Source: Clostridium paraputrificum
Lineage (GTDB): Bacteria > Bacillota > Clostridia > Clostridiales > Clostridiaceae
Direction: 5' to 3'
Assembly (NCBI RefSeq): GCF_900447045.1
Contig: NZ_UAWH01000014.1
Coordinates: 1,052,501 to 1,116,500, forward strand
Length of the DNA stretch: 64,000 nt
Of this stretch, positions 8,441 through 16,525 are shown one piece after another (position 1 is the first letter of the stretch; each line of letters starts with the position of its first letter). The notes beneath the pieces are model-generated. The model saw nothing but the letters and a program-made list of their open reading frames with translations, did not search any database and had not been told where the DNA came from. A program made the position numbers and the translations under genes.

Positions 8441-9619
8441 ATGAAAAAGAAAGTGAACGTTTTATTTGTTATTGCAATTTCTATTTTAATTTGCATAGTA
8501 ATTTCATTTATACCAAAAGTAAAAATGTATTCACATAGATACAAATGTAAACAAGAGTTATATAAAGTTAAGACAACAATAGATACAACTGATGTTACTT
8601 TTAAAGCATTAGAACTATTTGAAAGTGATCTTGAGAATAATGAAATTTTTATTGCTGGAGAATCGCATGGTTCTGTAAAATCTATTGATATGAATCTATA
8701 TCTATTGAAATATTTTGTAGAAAGAGGAAATATTAAATATATATTATATGAAGATGGTTATGCTAGTGCGCAGTATTTAAATATTTACTTAGATACTGGA
8801 GATGAATCAATACTGGAAGATTTATTTTATAAAATAAGAGGAACTATGAGTTACACCATGGAAAACTATAATTTTTTGAAAGGTGTCTATGAGTATAATG
8901 TAACATTAGAAGAAGAAAAAAAATTAAGGTTTATTGGTATAGATAAAGAAAATCCACTTGTAGCAATAAAGTACATTAGGTCATTACTTCCAACAGCTGA
9001 ACCTACAGACGATATAACAGAAGAATTTATTTCTGTAATAAAAGAGCTTTCTAAAAGTACCTATATTGATAAATCAAAAGAATCAATTCAGTTATTAAGT
9101 GATGGAGAAAAGGAAATAGAAAAATACTTAGGGAAACACTATTTTGACTTGACATTTACATTGAAAAATTTAGCTGTTAGTGAAGGTCAATTAGATAGAG
9201 AAGAATTGTTGATTAATAATTTTATTGAATTATATGAGTACTTGCCTAAAGGAAAATTCTTTGGTCAATTTGGAGGTGCCCATACTAATCTAAGTCCTAA
9301 TACAAAATCATTAGCAGCATATTTACAAAATAATTATGAAAAAACAAAGGATAAGGTTATTAGTATAAACTATGAATATAACAATAGTCATAGTTACATA
9401 CCACAAGGATTGAATGTAGACTCTAAATTAACTGAGCGTATAGATTCATATTTCTTTCCAGATGATAAGTCCACTGTTTTATTAAAATTAAACTATGAAG
9501 ATAGCATTTATAATAAAAAGGATATATATTTAAATGATAACAATCCACAAATAAAATATTTTCAATACATAATATTAATTAGTGATTCTCAAGCTGCTAA
9601 TAAGTATTATATGAATTAA
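8441..9619 (+). CDS. membrane-anchored erythromycin-esterase-like (EreA/ChaN-fold) protein
   Basis: A 392-residue protein with one N-terminal membrane span (VLFVIAISILICIVISFI) and an outside domain carrying IFIAGESHGS, the conserved GExHG motif of the erythromycin esterase/TIKI-ChaN superfamily, plus a second histidine-containing FGGAHTN motif near residue 280. The ATG at 8441 follows GGAGGAGCAGAAA; the earlier ATG overlaps the ribosome site. Family members range from macrolide esterases to metalloproteases of unknown substrate, so resistance should not be assumed. It is a single-gene unit flanked by R1 modules. Confidence 0.7.
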   Translation: MKKKVNVLFVIAISILICIVISFIPKVKMYSHRYKCKQELYKVKTTIDTTDVTFKALELFESDLENNEIFIAGESHGSVKSIDMNLYLLKYFVERGNIKYILYEDGYASAQYLNIYLDTGDESILEDLFYKIRGTMSYTMENYNFLKGVYEYNVTLEEEKKLRFIGIDKENPLVAIKYIRSLLPTAEPTDDITEEFISVIKELSKSTYIDKSKESIQLLSDGEKEIEKYLGKHYFDLTFTLKNLAVSEGQLDREELLINNFIELYEYLPKGKFFGQFGGAHTNLSPNTKSLAAYLQNNYEKTKDKVISINYEYNNSHSYIPQGLNVDSKLTERIDSYFFPDDKSTVLLKLNYEDSIYNKKDIYLNDNNPQIKYFQYIILISDSQAANKYYMN

Positions 9620-9633
9620 ATATTAATTATTTT

Positions 9634-9672
9634 AAATATCGCAGTATTCAAATTGAATATGCGATATTTTTT
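9634..9672 (+). terminator. R1 hairpin terminator after the esterase-like gene
   Basis: AAATATCGCAGTATTCAA pairs with TTGAATATGCGATATTTTTT, 15 bases after the stop codon. Confidence 0.8.
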
Positions 9673-9704
9673 GTAGATAATATGTAGAAAGTGAGAGCTA
9701 AGTG

Positions 9705-9750
9705 TTCTTTGAAAATTGAATAGTACGGTATTTACAAAATATGCTATAAT
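9705..9750 (+). promoter_or_regulatory. R1 promoter module with extended -10 before the lipoprotein gene
   Basis: TCTTTGAAAATTGAATAGTA, CGGTATTTACAAAATA and TGCTATAAT at 9742-9750. It is nearly identical to the module at 18395-18439 although the genes downstream are unrelated. Confidence 0.65.
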
Positions 9751-9805
9751 AGACTCATAAGTATGATTTGATCTGGATAAATTGGAGTTTAAAGGAAAGA
9801 TATAT

Positions 9806-10216
9806 ATGAAAAAAATATTATTAATTATATCTATTTTTATACTGTGTCTGCTAATATTAACAGGTTGCTTAAACATGAAATCTCAACCAGCTACAGATAA
9901 ATCTTCAAATGATCTACCTGAATTAAATGGAGATTACGCATATTTGCGTGTGGAAGTAATTTCAAAAGATCCTGAAACCAAAATGATTCAAGTTAAAATT
10001 GTTGATTTTGGTTCTGTTTCTGGTGTAAACATAGGGGATGTTCCAGTAGGCTCAGAAGGTAAATTAGATTGCTTAGGTTTATTCACAATTGGAGGAATTA
10101 AAGAAGGTGCTGAATGGATTATCTCATATAAAGATGAAAAACAAAGCAATTTGCCTTTGTATATATACTCCATAGAAAATATAGATTATTTTAATGAACG
10201 GTTATTGAAAAAATAA
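9806..10216 (+). CDS. small lipoprotein
   Basis: A 136-residue protein with a lysine-initiated hydrophobic signal and lipobox LTGC (Cys at about residue 20), so it is probably lipid-anchored to the outer face of the membrane. The mature part is short and beta-rich (YLRVEVISKD, MIQVKIVDFG). The ATG at 9806 follows AAAGGAAAG. No recognisable family. The extended -10 lies 56 bases upstream. Confidence 0.7.
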   Translation: MKKILLIISIFILCLLILTGCLNMKSQPATDKSSNDLPELNGDYAYLRVEVISKDPETKMIQVKIVDFGSVSGVNIGDVPVGSEGKLDCLGLFTIGGIKEGAEWIISYKDEKQSNLPLYIYSIENIDYFNERLLKK

Positions 10217-10376
10217 AGTACCTAGTAGAATTCTCATAAATATATCTTCATTATTAATCGGAATCCTATGGATTGATATAAGAAAAACTTAAATTAAACT
10301 GAAATTTGAAGCTCATTATATGGTATAATTGATTTGTAATTGACTATGCTGTTTAACAATATAAAGGAGAGTTATT

Positions 10377-10697
10377 ATGATTTTATTGTTTTCTCTTGGG
10401 TGTATTATTGCAACGATATTTATTGTTTACAACATTATGTGCTACAAAAATAAAAAAACTATTTATATGTTAAGTGATAAGTATGCTATTCTAAATTCTC
10501 ATTATTATACTATACAATTAATTTTGGGATTATGTAATTCATTCTTATTACTTATTTTTTACATTACATGGTATATATTTAGTAAAAATGAATTCTTATT
10601 TATTATTTTGACTCCAATAATTTTTTGGGGATTAAACTACATTTTAGAATTTTATTCTAGAAAAAAAGGATATATAGGTGATAAAGAAGAATCATAA
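10377..10697 (+). CDS. small integral membrane protein
   Basis: A 106-residue protein with about three hydrophobic spans (residues 1-20, 45-68 and 72-92) and charged termini, after a strong AAAGGAGAG site. A promoter-like GGTATAATTG lies about 50 bases upstream. Unknown function. An R1 hairpin follows. Confidence 0.65.
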   Translation: MILLFSLGCIIATIFIVYNIMCYKNKKTIYMLSDKYAILNSHYYTIQLILGLCNSFLLLIFYITWYIFSKNEFLFIILTPIIFWGLNYILEFYSRKKGYIGDKEES

Positions 10698-10726
10698 TAA
10701 TTAAGAAAATAAAAATATATTTATAG

Positions 10727-10766
10727 AAATACCGTATTATTTAATGTTGAATATGCGGTATTTTTT
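10727..10766 (+). terminator. R1 hairpin terminator after the membrane-protein gene
   Basis: AATACCGTATTATTTAA pairs with TTGAATATGCGGTATTTTTT. It is followed by the shared tail TGCTATTCTAAGA. Confidence 0.75.
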
Positions 10767-10800
10767 AGTGTGCTATTCTAAGATAATACGAAGTATTTAA

Positions 10801-10840
10801 ATAACAAGATCCAGTGCTCCATAGCACTGGATCTTGTTAT
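10801..10840. terminator. strong bidirectional terminator hairpin
   Basis: Perfect 18-base arms, ATAACAAGATCCAGTGCT and its complement, around a CCAT loop. It lies between convergent units: the small genes from the left and the GntR/PTS cluster from the right. Confidence 0.8.
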
Positions 10841-10920
10841 TTACTAAAGATACTTTTTAATAAAAAAGAGTTTATTCTTCAGAATCTATTTTTTATCTCG
10901 AAACATTAAGTTTCTTAAAA

Positions 10921-11640
10921 TTAGTTCTTAATAAAGTTGGTATAAGTATATCTTTCTGTTACAATATGCTTTATAGAAATAAGTATAATTTCGTTATTTG
11001 AATCATAAAACTTTTTTTTAACACATAATAAGGGATGATTAATTTCTATATCTAATTTATTACTTAATTCTTGTGATGCAGACTCGATTATATAATTTTC
11101 TTCTACTCTATTTATCTTTATCTCCATTTTATCTAGCAGATCATCAATACTATTAACTTCTAAAGAACTTTTATCAATACTATTAAATTTATTATCTAAA
11201 AAGTAATAATCTACTAAAATTGATTTTTTATCGTTTATTATTACTAAGTATTGCATAAGTAAAGCTTTCATTTCTTCAGCTAAACTTGTTATATCTTTAT
11301 CAAAAATTGACGTCATCCCAAACATAATTAATATATATTCATATAAATTATAATATAGCTTTTCTAATATGTTTCTCTCATCAACTTCAATAAATGAATT
11401 TGAGGATACTTTTTTTAAATCTGATACAAAAGATCCTTTTCCTTGTAATCGATATATAAAGCCGTCTTTTTCTAATTCAGCCATTGCAAGCCTCACTGTT
11501 GTTCTGCTAACAGAGTACATATCACAAATTTCTTTTTCTGATGGTATTTTATCATTTTCCTTCATATTTTCTTTAATTTGTTTTTTTAAAGTTTTAACTA
11601 ATTGAAGATATAAAGGAAGTTTATTTTCACTACTAAGCAA
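10921..11640 (-). CDS. GntR-family regulator (HutC/UTRA type)
   Basis: A 239-residue repressor with an N-terminal winged helix ([20 protein letters not shown] then [18 protein letters not shown]) and a C-terminal UTRA-like effector domain that would bind a sugar phosphate. The TTG at 11640 is spaced 8 bases from AGAGG; a GTG three codons earlier abuts that site and is less likely. The gene follows the PTS genes on the same strand after a 90-base gap with its own TATAAT-like sequence. Its likely target is the palindrome at 14406-14425 and the related site at 14535. Confidence 0.85.
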   Translation of the reverse strand: MLSSENKLPLYLQLVKTLKKQIKENMKENDKIPSEKEICDMYSVSRTTVRLAMAELEKDGFIYRLQGKGSFVSDLKKVSSNSFIEVDERNILEKLYYNLYEYILIMFGMTSIFDKDITSLAEEMKALLMQYLVIINDKKSILVDYYFLDNKFNSIDKSSLEVNSIDDLLDKMEIKINRVEENYIIESASQELSNKLDIEINHPLLCVKKKFYDSNNEIILISIKHIVTERYTYTNFIKN

Positions 11641-11702
11641 ACTCAGCACCTCTACTTAATTTATTATAATATCAATATTATTTGTTTGTATATTTAAAAT
11701 GA

Positions 11703-11719
11703 GGGGATAAATAATCCCC
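11703..11719 (-). terminator. short GC hairpin between the PTS IIC and GntR genes
   Basis: GGGGATAAATAATCCCC lies just downstream of the IIC stop codon on the minus strand. It may reduce read-through into the regulator gene. Confidence 0.5.
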
Positions 11720-11734
11720 CCCATTTATTATAGC

Positions 11735-13045
11735 TTATAAATCTATATCATCCAAATTAAAACTATCTACATCATTAGTTTTATTTTGTTCCATTAAAAG
11801 TTTAGATCTATCGTCTATTTTAAAGAATGGATAGTAAATTAATACATCTATTGCTATGGTTATGATTTGTATTATTGCACCACTTATGGAACCCCCTGTT
11901 GCCAAATATCCTGCGATAATTGGAGGGGTAGTCCATGGAATTACAGCTCCAATTGGTTTGTGTACAAATCCAAAATCCATTGCAAAATACGTAATAATAG
12001 CTGTAATAACAGGTGCTAAGATAAAAGGTATAACCATTTTTAAGTTCATTATAATAGGATTACCAAATAATACTGGTTCGGCAATTTGAAAACTTACTGG
12101 AGCTAAGGACATTTTCCCTAATGCTTTATTTTCTTTACTCTTTGACTTAAAGAATAGCAATAGTGCTAAAGCAAAAAGACATCCAGCCCCTCCCATAAAT
12201 ACAAAGTTATATAAAAATTCATATGTTATAATATTTGGTAATTCTTGTCCAGCCTGATATGCTATACGATTAATATCAGAATTCTGAAGAAGTAGAGGTT
12301 CTATTATAGGCGCAGTAACTTGAGCTCCATGAATACCAAACATCCAGAAAAAACACTGTACAAATATAACAAATATTATTCCTGGAAGTGTACTACCTAA
12401 TACACCTAATAATGCTCCAATTGTATCTGCTATTAAATCATGAATATTATCAATTCCAAATGCATTAAGCCCTAATAATACTAGTAACCAAAAAACTATA
12501 ACTGCTAATCCTGGTATAATGGATGAAAATGCTTTACTTACATTTGGTGGAACTGAGTCTGGCATTTTGATCATAATATTACGAACAACAAACCATCTGA
12601 AAACTTCTGTACTTATTATTGCAACAAATATTCCAACGAAAAGCCCTGAACTTCCCAAGTATTTTATTGGGAATCCTGTCCCAGATTCACCTGTTATAAC
12701 TGGTGTTAATAATATAAATGAAGAAAGAGATATTAATCCTGCTGATATTGTATTTAATTTATAATAGTTTGCTAAATTATAAGCAGCTGTAAAAGTTACG
12801 GCAAATCCCAATATTCCAAAAGTAGCATCACTAGCCTTATTTAAAATTGCCTGTAAACCTATTGAGTTTAAAAAATCAGTAAATGGTTTATATGGAAATT
12901 GTGCAATTAACATAAATATAGAACCAATTATAATTAATGGCATAACGGTAGTCATAGCATCTCTTAATGCAATCAAATGTCTTTGCGACGTAAATTTACC
13001 AGCAAAAATTTGGATTTTACTTTCAAAACTGGCTTTATTCCTCAT
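11735..13045 (-). CDS. PTS EIIC, lactose/cellobiose family
   Basis: A 436-residue permease of the Lac/Cel PTS family with about ten membrane spans. The first cytoplasmic stretch (FTSQRHLIALRDAMTTVMPL) and the GNPIIMNLKMVIPFILAP region are typical. The start is the ATG at 13045, which follows GAGGTGAGATTA; the in-frame GTG 9 bases earlier lies within that site. It carries its sugar across the membrane as it is phosphorylated by the partner IIB. No IIA gene is present in the cluster, so IIA must come from elsewhere. It lies 16 bases after the TIM-barrel gene. Confidence 0.9.
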   Translation of the reverse strand: MRNKASFESKIQIFAGKFTSQRHLIALRDAMTTVMPLIIIGSIFMLIAQFPYKPFTDFLNSIGLQAILNKASDATFGILGFAVTFTAAYNLANYYKLNTISAGLISLSSFILLTPVITGESGTGFPIKYLGSSGLFVGIFVAIISTEVFRWFVVRNIMIKMPDSVPPNVSKAFSSIIPGLAVIVFWLLVLLGLNAFGIDNIHDLIADTIGALLGVLGSTLPGIIFVIFVQCFFWMFGIHGAQVTAPIIEPLLLQNSDINRIAYQAGQELPNIITYEFLYNFVFMGGAGCLFALALLLFFKSKSKENKALGKMSLAPVSFQIAEPVLFGNPIIMNLKMVIPFILAPVITAIITYFAMDFGFVHKPIGAVIPWTTPPIIAGYLATGGSISGAIIQIITIAIDVLIYYPFFKIDDRSKLLMEQNKTNDVDSFNLDDIDL

Positions 13046-13061
13046 TAATCTCACCTCATAA

Positions 13062-13988
13062 TCAACGAATATTAGACCTGGATAACATTATTAGTTGATG
13101 TCTTCTTCCTCTGATAGCTTGTCCTAATGCAAATATGTTTTCTGGTAAACATATCCCATTAAATGAATCTCCTATATGTTGTAAATCAGCTCCACAAGCT
13201 TTTGATACTAAACCAATTTTTTTAATTGTTTCAATATCAGCAGAATCTTGACTAGTACCATTAGCAGTCATAACTAAAATTTTATCTTCAATTGATTTGC
13301 CTTTATTAAATTCTTTTACTAAAGTTACAATTTCATATAAATCTTTTTCTCTAAAATATGGAACTGTATATGGTGCTGGAACTAGTAGTATATCGATTCC
13401 TTCGTTTATAAATTCCTTAGCAATATCAACATTCATAACTGGTTCATCAACACCTGCTCCATGCATTTTACCTGCAATAATTAATCCGCTATAATATTTT
13501 TTTGCCATTTTTATAGACTCTTTAATTGCTGAGTTAGATACTCCTGTTCCTGGATTTCCTGTCAAGCATATAAAACTAAAACCATACTTATCTGCTAGTT
13601 CTAACGTCTTAGGGGATACTATACGACCAATTGAAATTTCTGAACGATTTTCATTCATTTTTGCATTATAGTCAACTGGTTCTAGATTAATACCAATAGG
13701 TCTTGCTATTGCTTGTTTTACCCAAGTAATTTGTTCATCTGTTTTTATATTATTAGGTACACCTGCTATTTTAGGTTCAAATAAATCTAAGGCATTGAAC
13801 ATTATTAAATCAGCTCCAGCAGCTCTTTCAATTTCAGCGTTAGTAACTCCATTTAGAAAGCATCCTCCAGTTGGAACGTTTTCTGCCATTATAGTTCTTC
13901 CTTCTGATGCTAAAATACTTTGTTTTAAATCAATTGGAGATACATTTAAAAAATCTTGTCCTCCATAATCTAGTAGTCTTTTTTTCAT
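13062..13988 (-). CDS. conserved PTS-linked TIM-barrel protein (DUF7916-like)
   Basis: A 308-residue soluble protein starting MKKRLLDYGGQDF after AGGAGTGATAAA; the longer frame to 14057 has no ribosome site. Alternating strand/helix motifs (TIMAENVPTGG, AGADLIMFNAL, RPIGINLEP, IDILLVPAPYTVPYF, DKILVMTANGTSQDS, ADLQHIGDSF) suggest a (beta/alpha)8 barrel related to BtpA/phosphoenolpyruvate-mutase-like proteins. Homologues are often labelled 'haloacid dehalogenase-like' but no HAD DxDxT motif is visible. It is sandwiched between PTS IIB and IIC genes, which points to a role on the imported sugar phosphate. The reaction is not known to me. Confidence 0.7.
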   Translation of the reverse strand: MKKRLLDYGGQDFLNVSPIDLKQSILASEGRTIMAENVPTGGCFLNGVTNAEIERAAGADLIMFNALDLFEPKIAGVPNNIKTDEQITWVKQAIARPIGINLEPVDYNAKMNENRSEISIGRIVSPKTLELADKYGFSFICLTGNPGTGVSNSAIKESIKMAKKYYSGLIIAGKMHGAGVDEPVMNVDIAKEFINEGIDILLVPAPYTVPYFREKDLYEIVTLVKEFNKGKSIEDKILVMTANGTSQDSADIETIKKIGLVSKACGADLQHIGDSFNGICLPENIFALGQAIRGRRHQLIMLSRSNIR

Positions 13989-14057
13989 TTTATCACTCCT
14001 AATAAATACTATAATTATAAAAATGTTTAAACAAATACCTATTTTATTTAATGTCAT

Positions 14058-14375
14058 CTATTTATTACTTTGTTTATATAAAGAGATTGCAGACTTTAAT
14101 ACCTTTTCTCCATCCATTTTTCCATAATCAATCATGTTAATAGCCATAATTGGTATTGGACTATATTTCTTTATAGTTTCATCTAATAAATATCTAACTT
14201 GTGGACCAAGCAGTATACAATCTGGATTTTCAGTTTTTACAATATCATCCATAACAGATATTGAAAAAGCTTTAATTTCAACTTTTAAGTTATTTTCATT
14301 GGCGCAATTTTGCATCTTTTTTGCAAGCATACTTGTGGACATACCTGCACTACAAAACAAGTAAAATTTTTTCAT
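14058..14375 (-). CDS. PTS EIIB, lactose/cellobiose family
   Basis: A 105-residue IIB with the phosphorylation loop FCSAGMSTSMLA and active Cys8. It hands phosphate from IIA to the incoming sugar at IIC. First gene of the minus-strand cluster, with a consensus promoter and operator in the 60 bases upstream and a ribosome site GGAAGAT before the ATG. It is similar to the IIB at 48372 in the second PTS operon. Confidence 0.93.
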   Translation of the reverse strand: MKKFYLFCSAGMSTSMLAKKMQNCANENNLKVEIKAFSISVMDDIVKTENPDCILLGPQVRYLLDETIKKYSPIPIMAINMIDYGKMDGEKVLKSAISLYKQSNK

Positions 14376-14405
14376 TTTTTATCTTCCTTTCTAATGTATA
14401 TATTT

Positions 14406-14425
14406 GAACTTGTTATAACAAGTTC
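14406..14425. promoter_or_regulatory. perfect 20-base palindrome, likely GntR operator
   Basis: GAACTTGTTATAACAAGTTC is a perfect palindrome just downstream of the -10 of the PTS promoter, an ideal repression position. A related ACTTGTTATAACAA occurs at 14535. Assignment to the GntR protein at 10921 is inference from position. Confidence 0.75.
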
Positions 14426-14440
14426 GGATTTATATTTTTT

Positions 14441-14468
14441 ATTATAATCGTTTTCAGGTCTTTGTCAA
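14441..14468 (-). promoter_or_regulatory. sigma-A promoter of the PTS/GntR cluster
   Basis: On the minus strand TTGACA (14463-14468) and TATAAT (14441-14446) are separated by 16 bases. Transcription would start near 14434, directly into the operator. Confidence 0.85.
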
Positions 14469-14534
14469 CGAATTTTTTGTTAAATTATTATATTTTATTA
14501 CAAATATATCAAGTTTGTTTGTAGAAATCCTTCT

Positions 14535-14548
14535 ACTTGTTATAACAA
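14535..14548. promoter_or_regulatory. second operator-like site
   Basis: ACTTGTTATAACAA repeats the centre of the 14406 palindrome about 120 bases away, a spacing that could allow looping or control of the divergent gene at 14672. Confidence 0.5.
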
Positions 14549-14671
14549 TAATGCTATAAAAATGGAAGGGATATTAAGTGATTATATCAAGGAAATATAA
14601 AAAATATAGCTTTAAAATATTCAAATTACAGGTTAGTTTGTTTATAATTACCAGGTAGAGGGGGTGATATA

Positions 14672-15106
14672 TTGAAGAATAAGTCCAAACTTATTTTGAT
14701 GGGAATAGTATTCATAATTCTATTTGGATATATTTTTTATCAGAATTATAAAATTAATAATTATAAAGAAAACTTATCAAGAATTACAAGACAGCATATT
14801 CAAAAGTTTGCTACTACTGCTGGAAATATAGAAAATGATAAAAACTATTTGCAAGAGTATGCAAGTATTGTTACTGCACAAGAGGCATATATTGCATTAA
14901 ATGAATATAAAGGTGTTCCTTCAGATGAGTGGCCTACAAGTATTGAATATTTATTTATTCAGATAAAGGAAGTTATGCTTAATAATAAAGAAAAATTAAA
15001 AAAAGTATTTAAAGAAGAAAATGGATCTGAATTGATGTTTAGGATATCAAATAACTTTAAAGATAAAGATTCTATTAAGAAAGTAATTGAGTTATTAAAT
15101 AATTAA
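14672..15106 (+). CDS. membrane-anchored hypothetical protein
   Basis: A 144-residue protein with one N-terminal membrane span (LILMGIVFIILFGYIFY) and a helical, charged outside domain. TTG start supported by GAGGGGGTGATATA. It is divergent from the PTS cluster, sharing the region that holds two operator-like sites. No family recognised. Confidence 0.6.
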   Translation: MKNKSKLILMGIVFIILFGYIFYQNYKINNYKENLSRITRQHIQKFATTAGNIENDKNYLQEYASIVTAQEAYIALNEYKGVPSDEWPTSIEYLFIQIKEVMLNNKEKLKKVFKEENGSELMFRISNNFKDKDSIKKVIELLNN

Positions 15107-15152
15107 GTTTAGCGTTAAGTTTATTATAGATTTATATAATGGGAGAGTTAAA

Positions 15153-15329
15153 ATGATATTTTGTGTGTTACTTATTGGTATTATATGTATAGTACTTTTG
15201 GTGAATAATGTGATTTCTATTCTATATAAGATTAGAGATAATAAGAATAATACATCAGCAAATATATTTATTTGTTGTATAGCATTAATATACCTATGGC
15301 TTAGTATAATATTTTTATCAAGTATATAA
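15153..15329 (+). CDS. 58-residue two-helix membrane protein, paralogue of 52017
   Basis: MIFCVLLIGIICIVLLVNNV...FICCIALIYLWLSIIFLSSI, with two hydrophobic helices joined by a charged loop. A near-identical architecture and sequence are encoded at 52017-52193, with the same length. A GGGAGAG site precedes the ATG. The conservation between copies supports a real gene. Function unknown. Confidence 0.7.
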   Translation: MIFCVLLIGIICIVLLVNNVISILYKIRDNKNNTSANIFICCIALIYLWLSIIFLSSI

Positions 15330-15439
15330 TCTACATATGAGATAAGAAAAGAAAGAGTATAATTTTACAAAGGTATAAAATTAGAAATTTAATAAATAAT
15401 TTTAGGAAGTTAATAGGTGTTGAAGGGAGCTCTGCTAAT

Positions 15440-15949
15440 ATGAAAAAGATAAAAAAAGTTTTAATTGTTATATTATTAATTAGTATAGGAATATTAGCAT
15501 TTTATTTTATTCCCGTGAGAATAACACCAAAGGTTCCATTAACAAGTGAAGATATTAGTATAAAAGTTGAAAGAACTAGCGGAAATACTGGGCCAGTTTT
15601 TAAAGTAGATAAAGATAAAAATAGACTAAAGAATATATTAAAAGAAAAGTATCCTGATAAACATATAGAACCATATTATATTGAATTAATAGGGAACTTG
15701 CCATACGGAGTAGTAAATGACCCAATATTATTGGGGGACTTTGTAGTGCATGGTAGGATTATTTCTCCAGATGGAGGAGAGGAAAAAAGTACAATAATTG
15801 ATGTTAAATACACAGATGCAAGAATTTCAAGATTTTTTAGAGATGACTTACAAAATAGTGGAGAATATGCAACACTAACAGTAGTTATTGCATTTATAGT
15901 TGCATTAGCATCTGCAATTATGTTAATTATTATATTTATAAATCCTTAA
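15440..15949 (+). CDS. bitopic membrane protein, intact paralogue of the 42496 pseudogene
   Basis: A 169-residue protein with a helix at residues 7-25 and another near the C-terminus (YATLTVVIAFIVALASAIML), and an outside middle domain of about 110 residues. The copy at 42496-42752 keeps both ends but has lost the middle and is frameshifted. Ribosome site GAAGGGAG. Followed by the relic of a zinc-ribbon gene that is intact next to the other copy. Unknown function. Confidence 0.65.
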   Translation: MKKIKKVLIVILLISIGILAFYFIPVRITPKVPLTSEDISIKVERTSGNTGPVFKVDKDKNRLKNILKEKYPDKHIEPYYIELIGNLPYGVVNDPILLGDFVVHGRIISPDGGEEKSTIIDVKYTDARISRFFRDDLQNSGEYATLTVVIAFIVALASAIMLIIIFINP

Positions 15950-16035
15950 GACTTAATGAAAGTTTATTATAGCAAATTTAAGTTTATAGAGTAGATAAAT
16001 AAGTATGAAATTAATTTGAGTTTGAAGGGGGAGCT

Positions 16036-16078
16036 ATGAGAAAATGTTTAATTTGATAAAACAGAGAAAATAGAATAG
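16036..16078 (+). pseudogene. deleted remnant of a zinc-ribbon gene (paralogue of 42918)
   Basis: ATGAGAAAATGTTTA matches the first five codons of the 42918 gene and the following bases match its last nine codons (FDKTEKIE stop), with everything between deleted and the join out of frame. The strong site GAAGGGGGAG upstream is retained. Confidence 0.75.
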
Positions 16079-16089
16079 CAAATAAGAAT

Positions 16090-16118
16090 AAGAGGCTTGA
16101 ATTAATAAGTCTCTTTTC
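16090..16118 (+). terminator. terminator after the zinc-ribbon remnant
   Basis: AGAGGCTT pairs with AAGTCTCT and is followed by TTTC. The intact copy has a comparable terminator at 43126. Confidence 0.6.
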
Positions 16119-16525
16119 TAATTTTATAAGTAAAACAAAAACTATCAACAGCATCTTTTGATATCATAAAATCTTTTTTATTCTAGCAATTTCAAATTTC
16201 TAAATTGTTTTTTTAGAAATTTTATCTGCATAAATGTATATTTAAGTATTGTTTTAAATAGTTAATTAATGTGAGCAGAATATTTTAGGTAGTGGTTTAG
16301 AATAATTAATGATGAACCATACCATAAATAAGTGAGGTGATTTTTGTAAGTGAAAAAAATATATAATAAGCAAGAGTGTAGTATCTTTGTTGGAATATTA
16401 AAATAACTAACAGTTATTTTTTGTGAAAAAAATATGAAAACACTTCAATTGTTTAAAATAGATAGCTTTGATATTATTTAATTAACAAATTCAAACTTAA
16501 TGGATGATATAAATAGGGGGCTATT
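16119..16525. other. 407-base AT-rich gap, no confident gene
   Basis: Only an 18-codon GTG frame at 16350-16406 behind AGTGAGGTGA, and a small hairpin AAATAACTAACAGTTATTTT at 16401-16421, are visible. Neither is enough to call a gene. The final 30 bases hold the ribosome site for the XRE regulator. Confidence 0.4.

Noticed and set aside
16350..16406. 18-codon GTG ORF behind AGTGAGGTGA
   Set aside because: Too short, spacing to the site is too long, and there is no paralogue to support it.
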